Shown piece after piece: positions 23,256-36,016 of a stretch of 64,000 bases of DNA; the stretch's first letter is position 1; each line of letters starts with the position of its first letter. Under the pieces are notes generated by a model that searched no databases, was not told the origin of the DNA, and saw only the letters and a list, made by a program, of their open reading frames with translations. Position numbers and translations under genes: made by a program. Origin of the DNA: Linanthus parryae (taxonomy: Eukaryota > Streptophyta > Magnoliopsida > Ericales > Polemoniaceae); assembly GCA_023055425.1 (NCBI GenBank), contig JALGPY010000010.1, forward strand, positions 19,689,363 to 19,753,362. The letters are read 5' to 3'.

Positions 23256-23755
23256 CTCTTGACTCTTCCTCTTGCATCTCATCTCTCTCTGTCTCTGACA
23301 TCTTCAATTCTTTCCTCTTCTTCATCTCCTTCTCTTGTCTCCCTTCTCTCGTCCTCTTCCTCCTGGCCAAACGGAACAAAGGTCTCCACCGCGAGCTCTT
23401 TCCGCACTTTACTGGGCATGCGACCTTTACCTTTATCCCTGGCAGTAAGGGATCTCGCAGGAGGGGAAGTTGGAGCGCTCCTAGGGGAAGAGATTGTGAT
23501 CCCTCTTTGTCTGGGCCTCTTCGCTCTCGGAGCAGCAGTTTCTGGAGGAGATGGATCGTTCCTGCGTGGAGACAAGACTGGAGTGTTGTCTATCAGCGAA
23601 TCAGCAAAAGCATTCATGATCTCGCGAATTTTGGTCTCAACAGCGGGATCCATTTTCGATGCTAGCCGAACTGGTTGTCCCTGTCTTCTCGCAGTAACAA
23701 TGGTGGTGACTAGCGATTTGGAGCGCTCACCAGATGCAAACCTCCTCACATAGCA
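23256..23755 (-). CDS. Antisense PMD gene, exon 2
   Basis: Acceptor TTTCTGCTGCAG and donor GTATCT bound 500 bases. The protein is basic then acidic and low in complexity (PRAKRPRQRG, QEEEDERRE), likely disordered. A frame change inside a GA run near 23279-23285 creates a TGA; exon length (500) and the phase of exon 3 require one base less or two more. Confidence 0.7.
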
Positions 23756-23834
23756 CTGCAGCAGAAAATGAAACATGAAGTTTTTAACATATTGGAATAA
23801 AGGGAACTTAGCACATGCAAGAGAAATTGCTTAC

Positions 23835-25715
23835 CTTAGCGAAAGTTTCGCTGTATCTGATGACATGCGAATCACCTCTCTTAACCGCGGCTATCTTTTC
23901 GTCGAGAATGGTGGAGGGACACAGGTGATTCTCGCGATCCAGCAACGAATAGCAGTCATATTATGACTCGTCCAGGCTACAGTTGGGACGAAAAGGGAAA
24001 GAATTCCTTTTGATCACAGGAGCTCTGCTTGGCTGAGGGGCCGACTGCATCTCAAACCTTGTCTGCTGGGCATTCCAATAAGCGGTCCAGTTTCTGGAGT
24101 AGCCACCTTCGCGGTTACCTGGGGGTTGCTCGAAGGGAAGATTGCTCCTCAAGATTGTTTTACACTCCCCAGACAATAATCTCTTGTAGCAGCCTCTTAT
24201 GATAGACTGCGGCCAGATTGATGGCTCCACTGCATCAAAGCCGAACTGGGGAGAAACGCGAGTAGGATCAACATCCACGGTGATCCTCTCGTACCTAGGG
24301 GCGAGCTCACGAACATGCTCTGAGAGAGCAGGAAGATAACCTCTCAGACACCAGCAAAAGAATTCGCGATAGCGCTCGTGGAAATGCTCCCCGCCCTCGA
24401 AAAGGAGCTCTTCTGAGAAAGCAACAGCCTTAGAGGGATACAGTTTTGGGAACCATCACACATTCTCAACGCGCGTGGCATAAGGCCTGGCTATAAACTC
24501 TTCCCGATTGTCGCATATCAGGCTCCAAACGCACTTAGGAAAGTGAGTTTCAAACCACCTCGCAGCCCTACCGCTATTACGTTCCTCCTCCGCACCTGGG
24601 GGACACCATTTGCTGGGCCTAGAAGGAATTGGGGCATAAGAGGGCCATCGCTCGAAGACCCACATTTTCAAGAAGGCAATGTTAATGTAAGTCAGTACGT
24701 CGAGGCGACCACGCGATTCCTTCATTGCTACGACCAGCTGATCCAACCTGTGGTACAGCGTGCCCAGGAATAAGGGCCCGAGTGCGAATTTCTGACCAAG
24801 GGCCAGTTTCACAGCAAGAGGAAGAAAATGATAGAAGACCCCATCATGCGGATGGCCATCGATCAAATACCTCGACAACCAGGCACAGAGGAAGGCGCAT
24901 AGGGTCAAGTGATAACCCTTGCCATTCCCATAGTTTTTAGCCTTCGGGTTTTGGCTCAGAAGCTTCTTGGTGATACTGATGTTCGCATAATCGCGAAAGA
25001 AATATTGCACCCACTTGTTCCAAGTGTTCTTCGCAGATGTGTCAACCAACTGCCAGTCGGGGAGGAGTTCTATAGGAGTCCACCGAGTGGAAATTTTCTT
25101 CACCTCTGACAAGCACTCCTCCATCTGCTTGTACAAAGCAATCTCTGCATCAGTTCTCAAGGGACTCAAAGGATCTACCTCACCCACGGGAGACAGATCA
25201 TACAGCATGTGTACATCTTCAAGAGTGGGAGCAGCCTCGAACTCAGCAAAGTGGAATGTGTGAGTCGCAGGCGAGTAACGAGAAAGAAGGTTTAGAAGCA
25301 TGGACTGGTCCAGCTTCACGGCAGCACCCTTCATAGCACGAACTGCGAAGTATATGCCAGCATCGTTTAAAGTCATGGCATGATTGGTCAGTACATGGTC
25401 AGTCCACTCATCCATAAAGTCCAATTTCTGAACAAACGCTTGAGTGGAAATCGCAGTGTACGGGAAATACCCATTTTCGACTCCCAATCGAACCACGTTC
25501 TCGAAATCGACTAATTCAAGCAGGGCTGAGTTAACTGGAGGGGTCAATGTTTGCAATTCTTCAGCAGGGACAGGGATTGGCAGTTTCTTCGCCTTAACCC
25601 TAGCATGGTAGAAGTCTTTGCCACCCAGATAGGGGGCTTTTCGCCATAAGGCCTGGGGAAGATCAGGTATTTCTTCGACCTCCTTAATAGGCTTGGTTCC
25701 TTTTGTCTTTGCCAT
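23835..25715 (-). CDS. Antisense PMD gene, exon 1: plant mobile domain
   Basis: Start at ATG 25715, two bases after a splice acceptor (TTTTCCGCAG), so the 5' UTR holds an intron. The exon has 627 codons to donor AAG|GTAAGC. Residues about 60-420 form the PMD (aminotransferase-like) domain with THTFHF, TLEDVHMLYDL, and Trp-rich later blocks (WVQYFFRDY, LCAFLCAWLSRYLI). Two in-frame stops, TGA 24456-24458 and TAA 23961-23963, are single-base changes in an otherwise conserved-looking frame. Chloroplast or membrane targeting is not evident. Confidence 0.85.
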
Positions 25716-26213
25716 TCCTGCGGAAAAGCAAGAAAAAATGGGGGAGAAACACACATACTTTAGTTTGAATTTCAAGATTCAGTTCAAAGCATACGAAGAT
25801 TCATTGGAAGAAAGATGAACAGTCCAGTGGCAAACTTCAAAATTAGAGATTGGAATCGTTTGCATTATCAGGGATTTCAGAAACCCTACATTCAAAATCC
25901 TTATCATCTGGGGATTAAATCAAAGTTGGATTCAAAGAGCAAGATCTTCTTCATAGTTTTCAGTGGATAATATGTTTCAGAAAGTCATGGGTTTGCAGAT
26001 CCAACGCAGTTCAAAGCATATATCAGTATATTAAACAGAATTGAACAAGGCCAACCTTGTTTTGGTAAAGCTTGCTTGGATGCGCACAATTGAAGAAGAC
26101 GATTGACAAGAGAGAATTGGTGATTGATTATCTGAATCTGCTCTTGAAGGCTTCCGGGTATCATTCACTTTAAGAGAAAGAAGTGATGCTTTACAACAAT
26201 GGAGAGCACAGAG
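25716..26213 (-). other. 5' UTR and leader intron of the antisense PMD gene
   Basis: Minus-strand transcript leader from the TATA site at 26214-26220 to the acceptor at about 25718. Pyrimidine-rich near the likely start (CTTCTTTCTCTTAAAG). The intron donor was not placed. Confidence 0.45.
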
Positions 26214-26220
26214 TATTTAT
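26214..26220 (-). promoter_or_regulatory. TATA box of the antisense PMD gene
   Basis: Minus strand GGATAAATACTC, 270 bp inside the 3' LTR border and about 500 bp before the ATG. The position fits an autonomous antisense promoter. Confidence 0.5.
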
Positions 26221-26470
26221 CCAAAAACAATGAAGGGTTGCGTCCTTTCAGTAGTCGAATCGCAACCGTCACCGTCGAATCGCGCAATCACAGGACAAGC
26301 TGACGTCACGTCTAAAACCCTAAAAGATCAGACGGCACGACTCTAGGGGTTTAGGTCATAATGGCACGCACGGGGGCTGAATATGCACATATTTGAATTG
26401 GTGCGTGGCGGCGACGCGTACGTTGGTTCCTGCGCATGGAAGCCTATCCGGCTATGAGTCTTCACGCGCA

Positions 26471-26483
26471 GAAAGGGGGATAA
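26471..26483 (+). other. Polypurine tract of the Tat-type element
   Basis: GAAAGGGGGATAA directly precedes the 3' LTR. Confidence 0.85.
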
Positions 26484-27111
26484 TGTAGATAGTGCTTTCT
26501 GAGCTGACAGATCTTGGCCATGTGGCAATCATCTAGCACACCATATTGTGCTCCACACACACCGGATCACCAGCCGCGCTGATCCACGTGGGGGCTGCGA
26601 GACAGGGCCCTCGCATACCACTGCACGGGACTTGTAGGGACTTAGTGGTTTGGAGGCCAGAGTAAGTCTTGTCTCGTGCGAGCCAAGCCCGCGCGCGACC
26701 CTTAGTAACTGCTTTTGAGAGATTTATGGCACGAGCTCCATAAACCCGGTCAAACCGGTCAAACCCGGTCAACCCCATAACGGTTCCGGAATACGCGGAT
26801 AACGTGCTGTAACGGTCCCTATATACGCGGACGAACGTGCCGTTGTGGTTAAGCTAATTAAGGCGCCATTAATGGGCGCATTAACCACACTACAATAATC
26901 ACATTCTCCGTTATATATAGGATCGTTAACCCTTCCATACAAGGGAGAACAACCAGACATACGCGGAAGCTCTGCCAAACCCCTGTCTCTCTCTCATACA
27001 GTGCTATTGCCTTACTCTCTCCCTACACACAATCCAACACTTCCTGTGCCATTTTCTATTCTCTGCCTTTGGTGTACACGAAGTTCTCTCTGCAGGATTC
27101 TCTTGTACACA
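26484..27111 (+). repeat. 3' LTR of the Tat-type element
   Basis: 628 bp, same length as the 5' LTR with about twenty substitutions by eye, followed by TSD ATAGT. Confidence 0.93.
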
Positions 27112-27116
27112 ATAGT

Positions 27117-30100
27117 CAATTTTACCTCATATAAAACGGTTTAAGACTCCGAATTGAGTTGTGGGTGACGATGGTTTGGCAATGAGGATCAACGAGTTGG
27201 AAATCCACGATTCAGGGTAGTCATTTCTTCCATCAATGGCGAAGCAAATCCCTTTACCAGCCATGGTGGTAAGAAATTAACCCCATATCTTGATTTTAGC
27301 TATCTGAGCCTATTCAGGTTCATTTGGCTACCCTAAATAGGTGACTAGATCTTAGTATTGTTAATGCCATTGCATGAAACTGTAAAGGCATGGACGATAC
27401 ACCAGTTAGAGATTCACTCTCTATGCTACTTATATTCATTTCAGTGGGTGTTTTACTTGAAACGTCTTTCTTTGTCTTTGGGATTGAGTGATTACAGATT
27501 TCGGTTTACAAGTGTAAGTGGATACAAGTTAATTAATGTTGGTAGATACATTATTACTGTTGCCGGAAAATTATGATCCTGCTTGCAGCTTTTGCTGTGA
27601 TTATATTTGCACATTGGGTTTCGTTCCACTTCTCATTCCATTGGACCTTTCGGTTGTCTGACCCCGTGAATGAGAGTTGTATGGAGTTTTAGGGATATGA
27701 TTAATTATTTTGGTCGTATGAAAGTTAAATCTTGGATTATGTCTACTGCTATCTAGATGCAGTTTGAAATCAAGTATATTTCTTTTTTTACTAATCCATA
27801 AGAGTGGCTATTGGATATAGTGTGGTCAAAAATTTCAGTAAGAATCTTCGTTATGGCTATTAATATACAAAATACATACTGGGTTGGGTTTCTTCGGTAC
27901 TGCACCGATTTTATCAATTTGACGATGTCCGGTGGATAAGTTTGCTTCCTTTGCCCTAATGAATATCGCTGTAGATTTAGTCACACAGGGTTTATCTTCT
28001 AAAGGTTGCCTCTTGAATGGTTTTACCCTGTTTTTCGTTTGTGGGTGTTTTTTGTTGCTGCTTCAAGTAGTTTTGATCGATAATGTTTTTGGTTGATCTG
28101 TAAGGCCACCGCTAGGGTTATTGGAGGGGACCTGGAAGGGAGGCTTGCGATGGAGGGATGTTATCGTATTTGCAGGGTAAGTCTCGATTTGTAGTAATTT
28201 ATGTACAATTGTCTGATTTTCGTCTGAATACCCTGAAATTTTGGGCCTTTTTCTACTGTAGTCTTTGATTCTCGATTCAGGAGAGAGGAAGAGTTCACTA
28301 ATGTCATGGCAGTACTGGAGGATCGATTGACGCTTATGGCTTCGCTTCTCTCTCTATTCAGATTGAATACGGTGATTCCTGGACTAGGGGGGTCAACGAA
28401 CAGGTACATTCTTCCCCTTTGTTGTTGTTAACTGTTGTATGACCAAAAGCACATTGCAATGCTATTTGCAAATGGGTAATGTAATCACGCAGTTTTAAGA
28501 ATATGGGTTGCAATCAAACAGTATTGATTAAGTAGCAGTTGCTGCTCTTTATGACCCCTATTCACAAGTCATACCACGAAAATGAGATATCATCAACGGA
28601 CGAGGGTTCTGCAGGCCAAATATGTGGACAACTAAATAATGTTTGACTTCCAGGCATGAAGCAATGGTTATTGGTAAAAATTAACATTATGAGGACAATG
28701 TACGTACCTTAATTTTTCGACACAGCCTTTATTTAATTAATTTAGAGTCAAGGCCGTATCAGCATCTAGAGACACTCGGGGCTAGACCTTGCTTTCTTCT
28801 TTTGCAAGGCTGAGACAGAGAGCAGGGAACCTGTACCTTCTTGACCAGGGCCATGTTTGGCTTTCAGGAAAGCATCATTGATCTTGAACGTTTAATTTAA
28901 GATGCATAGGTTCACTATATAAAGTTGGACAATACGACCACGCTTGATCATTGATCTTGAACGTTTAATTTAAGATGCATTGGTTCACTATATGAAGTGA
29001 CCACGCTTGATCAATTACAACTACGCTTGACAATCTCAGGAACCGGAGTGTTCTTTCAGGGAGAGAATTAGCAGTGGAATTATAGTAGCGATTGTTTCTT
29101 GAAGAAAGCAACTTTTCTCTTAACCCGGTCACAACCTCTATGTAAGTCTCCTTAGTTTCGACTAATTTCTCAACCGCAATGTGTTTCAGTGTAGTAGCAA
29201 CTCTTTAGATGCAAATATAATAGATATTTGCTACATCGCTTTAATTTGTTTGGTTTCAAAAAAAAACATACAGAAGTATAGGTGCTTCTTTGTGCGTTGT
29301 CATAGATAAATTGTTTAAGTTTTGCATACCCACTCCTTTTGGCCTGATTGTTTAGCAGATGGTGAAGTTGAATTTTATTTCATTTGCTACTAACAATAAG
29401 CTATTCTTGGTAATTCCCAGTCCATTAGGGCTTCAGCAAATGTTACCCGCGGTGCAAGTTTGCACCACCACACGTACGTATTTGTAATTGGGAAACGCTT
29501 TCCTCTTACATCCTTATAAGACATTATCAAGTTCCAACCAAGTGCATTACCGTATGTTAACACTGTTATCTGTTTGGATCTTGAACTCGAAAGTTTGGAA
29601 CTGTGAACACCTTTTTCTATGATTCTTCGTTTAACCTGGATGCGTAATTTTTGTTTAATGACAAAATCTTTCTTTTTGGGAGAACTACTTCTAAGCTATT
29701 GTTCTCTGTATAAGTGGATCAACGACAGTAAAAATTTCGAGTTTCTTAGCATCTCCTTATAATATGTTAATTATTACAAGAAAGTGCAAAATTATTTACA
29801 GGAATTCAAATCGATTCGCAGTTAAGTGTTCTAAATTCATCTGTTTAGATCTCAAATCAAATAGTCACCTGTCTTTTACCTATGAGTAGAAAAAGTTGAA
29901 GTAGAATCACCTTGGGATTATTCTGTTAGATTGGCAATGGAGGCATGGTGGGTTACTAGGCCAGGTGGCTGAGAGGAAGCCATCGTCAGGGTGGGGTAGT
30001 AGTGGCTTTAGGTATATGGGTGGTCGTTTGTGGATGGGAGATGCATGAGTCTTTTATTCTTCTTTTTCATATGTAAATAAAGCATAAGAAGTTAATGGAT

Positions 30101-30480
30101 GTCACTACTGTAGCTTCTTTGTCAGAATTTTTTATGTTGGGGGAAGATGGTACGGATAGATTACGGACATGATAAAGGAGAACAAAGGGTGCTTATGTGG
30201 TATTGATTGAGAAGGAAAGGAAAAGTTTTTAAGGCATGCTTAGTTAAAGAAAGCAGACATGAAAGCTTAGTTCCTTTCAATAAATTTCCATTTCAAGTGA
30301 ACGACTACTTCATGTACGAGTCAACTTTTCTGTGAAGCTTTAAAAATATTCGTTTATTGATTTAGCTATGAATATTTTGATTTCTTGATACACACAAGTT
30401 TTCATTTTCACCAACTGTTACTAAGTAAATGGCTCTCTACTAATCAGTGTTTTTTCTCATTTCAATGTTTACAATCACTT
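27117..30480 (+). other. Helitron interior with unidentified exon-like stretches
   Basis: Host side of the retrotransposon insertion. ATGGCGAAGCAAATCCC at about 27237 followed by donor GGTAAG at about 27268 looks like a first exon. Bases 28281-28403 are bounded by CTCGATTCAG and AG|GTACAT and are open for 41 codons (FTNVMAVLEDRLTLMASL). A 40-bp direct repeat (CATTGATCTTGAACG...) occurs at 28876 and 28947. No family was recognised. Confidence 0.35.
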
Positions 30481-30653
30481 TTCAAGACACTTGCGATAAC
30501 ATTCCCAAGCTTGTCGTTGTTCACGGGAACACCCTTGTACGGCCGAAGTTTACTGTATGCGGGTCCAGCTCCGATGATATGGGGATGGGTTGTGATCACA
30601 TTCTGCACCTGCTTTGTTGGAGTTTCCATGGCTGAAATATGCTCCTCTTTCCC
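30481..30653 (+). pseudogene. APC-family amino-acid permease fragment (BAT1-like), one exon
   Basis: Frame: FKTLAITFPSLSLFTG, TPLYGRSLLYAGPAPMIWGW, then GVSMAEICSSFP, ending at a GTGCGT donor. This matches the first transmembrane region of plant bidirectional amino-acid transporters, whose well-known segment ends MAEICSSFP or MAEICSSYP at an exon border. One codon (usually Ile before TPLYG) is missing. The other 400 or so residues are not present nearby, so it is a captured fragment inside the Helitron. Confidence 0.75.
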
Positions 30654-33600
30654 GTGCGTATTATGTTCTCTCCTACTTTTTATTTTGTTTTATCAGTTTT
30701 TACGCCTCAAGGGTTTTTCGGAGTACACATTAACTAACTTCAAAAGATTACCATCACATGCCATTATTTCAATTCATATTTTCTTTCTTCTCAACCGTCA
30801 GTTGTTTTCCGCTTTCTCTACCTTTTTTCTCTCCCGGGCTCTCTGTTAAAGTATAAGACTCAAAGTCTATCAAGGGACATCCAACGCCAGGTAGTTGTGC
30901 CACGAAGAGTGACTGCTGGTGACCTTGTATACTATTACAGCTTCTTGGATTTGTGGATTTATTCCATTAGATCTTTCATCAGCGAGCTTAGTCCCTAGAC
31001 TTGGCATGAACATAAGGTCTTAGCTTTTACATGTGCACACGACTTCTTTGGTGGTTTTCTTCTTTTGCTATAGATTTTAAAGAATTCAGGCGTAGTCTGA
31101 TTGCATCATGTACTGATGATCATAAAAAGGTTTATGTGGTAGATATGAAAAGTGGAATTCAATCCATCCTACAACATAAGTTACAGGACTACATAACCCT
31201 TTTTGGTTATGAGATATGAATTGGTTGCGGGGTTGAATGGGGTACTATTGAAGTGATTAGGTATGTCAGAACTGGATGGGGCATCGGATTTAGTGTTGGC
31301 ATCACTTTTGCAAGTATTGGCATGGGTCTCCATGCACATTACGTCTTTGAAGTTTCGTAAAATGGCATGTTCCAGCTTTTTTTGCTTCATCTATTTTTTC
31401 AAGCTTCTTCCTAGCAATTGATGTGTTCTCCACATGCTGATAGTGATCTTCCAACATGAATTTACTCTCTGCAGTTTTAGGGGCTACTATAAGAAGATTT
31501 GAGTGAATACTTCTCAGTTCAATGCATGTGAAATGACATGATGGGTTGAATTCTTTGCATTCATAATATTTGGTTTGATAACCTTGGAGTAGTAGTATAT
31601 CAATTTCTGTAATGGAAAGGAAAAACGGGAATAGTAAGACCACGGAGGTTCAGGAACTAAAAATATATGAGAGATTAGTTATCTTACTAAAGACTTATCT
31701 CATTGGCTTATGTCTTTAGGCGCAAGTACTAAATCTGGATATTTGGTTATTATGCTTTTGTTTAGGAATTTCTAGAGGTTGTATGCCGTTCTTATTTTGT
31801 CTGTAGTTTTTCTTTTTCTTGTTCCTTTTGAATTCTAACTATGTGTTGGTTTGATGTGTGTTCACTTTTTGCAGTATTTGGTTTGGTTCGACTGGTTGTC
31901 TGCACGTTGCGCACCCAAATCCTGCTGTCACTGGTTAGTCAAGCAGGCTACCATTTGGTTTGCTCATACGTTTCAGTCGTTGCATCTATTCTTCCATGTT
32001 TGCCCGATGCATTTGCTTCATGAAATTTCCCATACTTGAAAATAAAACTAACAAAACTCTCTCTATTATGCAGACCCAGGATGTGTTTGCACGAAAGCTA
32101 TGACCAATTACGCCAACACGACTGATGCAGAAAAGAACTACCACACAGGACAGTGAAACCCCATGTTTACATCAACAACATGAAGCTCAAATCAAGCACA
32201 CTCCAGCACCGCCTAAGTTGCAACCCTCGAATGGCCACCACACAGAACAGTGAAACCCCACGTTTACAGCAACCACATGAAGCCACCGAAAATGCGATGG
32301 AATATATGTGTGCTCTATATATGTGTGCTCTTATTTCAACCCAAACTTAGTAGATTCTTCCTCGGTTCCTGCAGCAACGCGAGTCGTGAGTGAATCTGGT
32401 GATAAAGAAGATTCAGATTCTTGTCTAAATCTCTACCTCACAGGTCAGCAATAATCTTTGGTTGTCTGAAGGCCTCCTACATAGACCTTATGGTTAGTTT
32501 TAATTATTTTTATGCTATATTTCCTGTAAAAATTTAGGGAATTATTGTCACTGTCATTATTCCCTAGGCATAACATGCAAGGAGTATCAGTTTGTCGTGG
32601 TTATTAATTGATTGTCGTTGTTTATGTCAGCATTGTCCTGTTATTGTTATTTCTTTAAAATTTAATGAAATTCTTGTTTAGTTCAGGTTCTAAATCCAAT
32701 TTCTCAAGCATTATCAAATCTTTGAAATGGCTTCATCTTCGGTACGCACTCTCTTTACAATATATACGCAGCATATTTCTCATCCTTTAACAATGCCATG
32801 ACACAAAGTGATTTCATTTTCCATCTGTGGTTCTTGCCTCCTTAGGATGCTACTTGCTTAACAGATTTGTCTATATAGCCTTTTGGTTTCTGCCTTTAGT
32901 AGCCTATAGAAGATAATAGAAGCAGCATTGTGTGATACTTCTGGGAAGAATCTATTAAGGTCTTTGAAACTCAATTGAGGATGGTGCTAAGCATGATTCG
33001 TAATTTCGTATTATTTCAAGTGTTTCATACTTTCATAAAAACATGAGTTAGGATGTTCCACCAATCTGTGCAGGAGCCTAGGTAGTATTTTATTAAGCGC
33101 AACTATGATGTTCTCCGGCTGGGTAGTATTTATTGGTCTCTTATACTCATGCATTTCATGCCTAATCCTCTCCCTTCCATCTCAACTCTTGTGAAGCTCC
33201 CTTACCAAGGGAGATCTTTGTTAATGATATCCCAATTTCCTCCTGCATACATATCCTTGGGGAGTTTCAAGGATAAATGTATATTTATCATTAATGGTGT
33301 TCGCATTTGTAATTATTTGTGTAGGTAATAACTGGTGGTTTGTCATGTACGAGCACAGATAGCACTGCGAGCCCAGAAAGCATCAACGGTATTCAAGGCT
33401 GGTTCGTGCTCGCCAAGTGGGTTAACAAGCTGACATGCCCCATATGTGCATAAAAGGGTTGACCATGCTTACTGGAACAATAAAATTGCATATGTGATTC
33501 GGTATTGTAAATTATGTGAAATCCGCAACACATGCCTTATTAATGATTGAACACTCTCTTCAGTGTGTATTTGCGTTGCGTCTTGTAGCTGCTATTTGTT

Positions 33601-35664
33601 TAGCAAGTATCTTTACTGGTTCTCCAGATTTACCAGTTTTGTCTTTGTTTATTTGTTTGAATTTAGGAAATAAGTTTCCAGTCTTCTTGATGTTAGCGTC
33701 GGTTAGCTGTTTTTCAGCGTTGGTTGTTTAATATGGCCCACTTTTGGTTGCTTCGAACCTAAATCTTGATTATTGCTGTGTAATATGCTGTTTTCTGATC
33801 TCTTATTGCAGTGACGTCTATGGGATGCTTCAACGGGCGTTGATCTTGCGTCCTTATAGGTAAGTGTTATTTCTTGATGTTTCAAATTGCTCTCCTTTTG
33901 CTCCAAATGGTTTCAAAGAAATACTAACCGGAGCAACTGTTGTATTTTTTTGCATACATTGGATTTGATTTCGTTGCTAATTCAGCTGAAGGCATCATTT
34001 GACTTCTTTATCTAAAGCACGTGGTTAAATTTCTACAGTTACACTTCAAAGCGACCTCCAGTTAATGTGAGTAGTTATATGACATGTCATTTCGCTGTTA
34101 ACAAGATATAATGTTGTAATTGATAAGTAAACTTGACGGAGGTATTGTTCACATTTGAGTTTATTTATGTTCAAGTCGGTTGGGCACAAATCTCATGCAA
34201 TTAAAATTGAAATTGTTGTTAGAAGGCATTAATGGATTTCTTTTCTCTTTGCATGTAATTCATTTATAGCAAGTCAATTCATTCCATCAAATGTTCGAAA
34301 AATCCTACATATTAACCGAGCCTCTCGACACAATTGTTAGGTCAGACATATTTGCTTTTAATTGTTAGTCTTGATTATCTGATTCTTCCTGATAGCTCTC
34401 AACACAATTTCCAGGCTATGGGGGTTTCTCCTTTGCCTAAGGTTAGTATTATAATTCACTTTTTGATTTGTATTGTGTCATTTTTTTTTTAAATGTTTGA
34501 AACAATGGATATGTTTCATGTGTTCTATCTTTCTTGAAAATATCAGTTCGAACTTCCATGAGTGATTTCAAGATTTAACTGTTACTTATCCATAATGCTC
34601 GACATGAACCATCAATAATGTGATCCAAAGTTAATAGCTGAGCCTTGTTATGAAATAGATTGAATAAGAAAAGCCAGAGCGAATAAAATGAATAATAAGT
34701 GTGTAAAAGAGAATGCAATGGGGGAAATTGGTCTACCTTGATCGTAGTTAGAAATTTAAGCACAAGGCTGGTGTGGAAATGAACTTTGTAGAACTCAAAG
34801 CTCCCCTTAGCTGTTAAGAAACACACATTTCCTCACTTCGATTACCCGTGTGTTTTCCTATTTCCCTATTTTCATAATCCAGATACTCTCATTCTGGGCT
34901 AGAATTCAGGTAATACTATTGTATTGGGCTTAGAGGAGGCAATATCTTACTTCATATTGTTGTGAAGAAGGGACAGCTCAATAAGGTATTTTCTGTGCAT
35001 GTAAATCAGACAGAAAATTTTGCTGGATATTGATGGGCTCAGAAGTCACTCATCATATTCTAATTCAGGGAGGGTGTAACTTTTAACTTTTAGAAGCCAA
35101 TGTTAAGCCTTTCTAGGATTTTAATAATTTGCCTTGAAATATGTGTCCACTCCTCGATATACCATTGGAATAGTATGTAGGGATAATGATTTCAACATTT
35201 CGTCTCTCCATAAACTTCATGATATCCTTTGGAGGGATCTTTATAGGGGTCGCTTTTGTCTCTTTTCTTTCCTGTGCGCCTGCATTTTTATTCTCTGTTT
35301 TGCTTCTTTTCCAGTTGGTGGTGCTAATTATCCATCTTGAAATATTGGTAACTACTGATTGAGCAGACAGTTAGTCCCCTATCCAATTCGAAACACTTAT
35401 TTTACAAGGTTTCTGAATTTAGTTTCACAAAGGCTTATTTTGGAATCTGACATGGCGATTAGTACCATATTAGAGCTTAATCCTAGGTCACTGATTCATA
35501 ATACTAAACTATTATTTAAAATAGGCTACGCATTCATGAGAGGCTGAAGGATAATTCATGCCAACTGATTGACAGTCACTTCACTTGTAACAACAATCCA
35601 TGCTTACCATGGCATCATCTTTCGCCATCTGCACGGTGGGAACATGGAATCAGCTCTGATTGAC
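30654..35664 (+). other. Helitron interior, mostly intron-like sequence
   Basis: AT-rich with T-rich runs typical of plant introns. Small open stretches with splice-like borders occur, such as 33325-33453 (STDSTASPESINGIQGWF, then stop) and 34039-34070 between CTACAG and GTGAGT. None was identified. Confidence 0.35.
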
Positions 35665-35950
35665 AGTATTTTGCAGGGAAATGTAAACCCTACTCAGTGT
35701 GAGGCCCTTATGCGCGCTCCGGTACACTTCACCTTTGATGTTTTGACAGAAAGCAGTTTCCCTATATGTCTTGCTTTTTTCTATTCATCTGGAAATTCTA
35801 TTTTCACATTTGTGCTGCTGCATACTATTCACCTTTTACTGTTACCTTGCAGGTTATATGGGTAATCATCTTGGCATTACAGTAGGTGGAGCAAATGGCC
35901 ATCTTGAGTTGAAAGTATACAAGCCTATGTTCGCCAATTCCCTTTTACAT
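35665..35950 (+). pseudogene. Fumarase (fumarate hydratase) fragment, two exons
   Basis: Bases 35665-35712 encode NVNPTQCEAL, the fumarase signature loop. After an intron, 35853-35950 encode MGNHLGITVGGANGHLEL, then KVYKPM and LLH, with exact AG and GTAAGT borders. Class II fumarase hydrates fumarate to malate in mitochondria or cytosol. Two extra bases before MGNH break the frame, and the Met-Pro before the loop is Leu-Gln. Only two of many exons are present, in the Helitron's orientation. Confidence 0.85.
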
Positions 35951-36016
35951 GTAAGTCCGATAAAAAATTCATGGGATAACATGTTTGCATTGGTTAAGTC
36001 ACATTAGCCTTGCGGA

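Larger units (their letters stand above)
13083..25715 (-). pseudogene. Antisense multi-exon gene in the Tat-type element: plant mobile domain (PMD) protein
   Basis: The gene runs opposite to gag-pol. Exons: 25715-23835, 23755-23256, 23181-14382 (split by the copia insertion), 14123-13638, 13558-13083, with GT-AG introns and matching phases. About 1270 codons. The first exon has the PMD (aminotransferase-like plant mobile domain) signature THTFHF...APTLEDVHML at residues 151-170. The C-terminus is a Lys/Glu-rich coiled coil. PMD proteins occur in Tat-group retrotransposons and as host genes involved in silencing; what this one does is unknown. Damage: TGA at codon 420 (24456-24458), TAA at codon 585 (23961-23963), a one-frame indel in a GA run near 23281, and the copia insertion. 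Confidence 0.85.
3485..27111 (+). mobile_element. Ty3/gypsy LTR retrotransposon, Tat type, 23.6 kb including nested insertions
   Basis: Two 628-bp LTRs (3485-4112, 26484-27111) start TGTAGATAGTG and end TTGTACACA. They are flanked by the 5-bp TSD ATAGT at 3480-3484 and 27112-27116. The order of domains on the plus strand is gag, protease, reverse transcriptase, RNase H, a second RNase H, integrase. The extra RNase H after pol RNase H, the long 3' region, the tandem repeats behind pol and an antisense gene are all features described for the Tat/Ogre/Retand group. About twenty substitutions separate the two LTRs by eye, so the insertion is fairly young. It is inactive: gag-pol has several stops and frameshifts. 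Nested within it are a MITE and a copia element. Confidence 0.93.
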
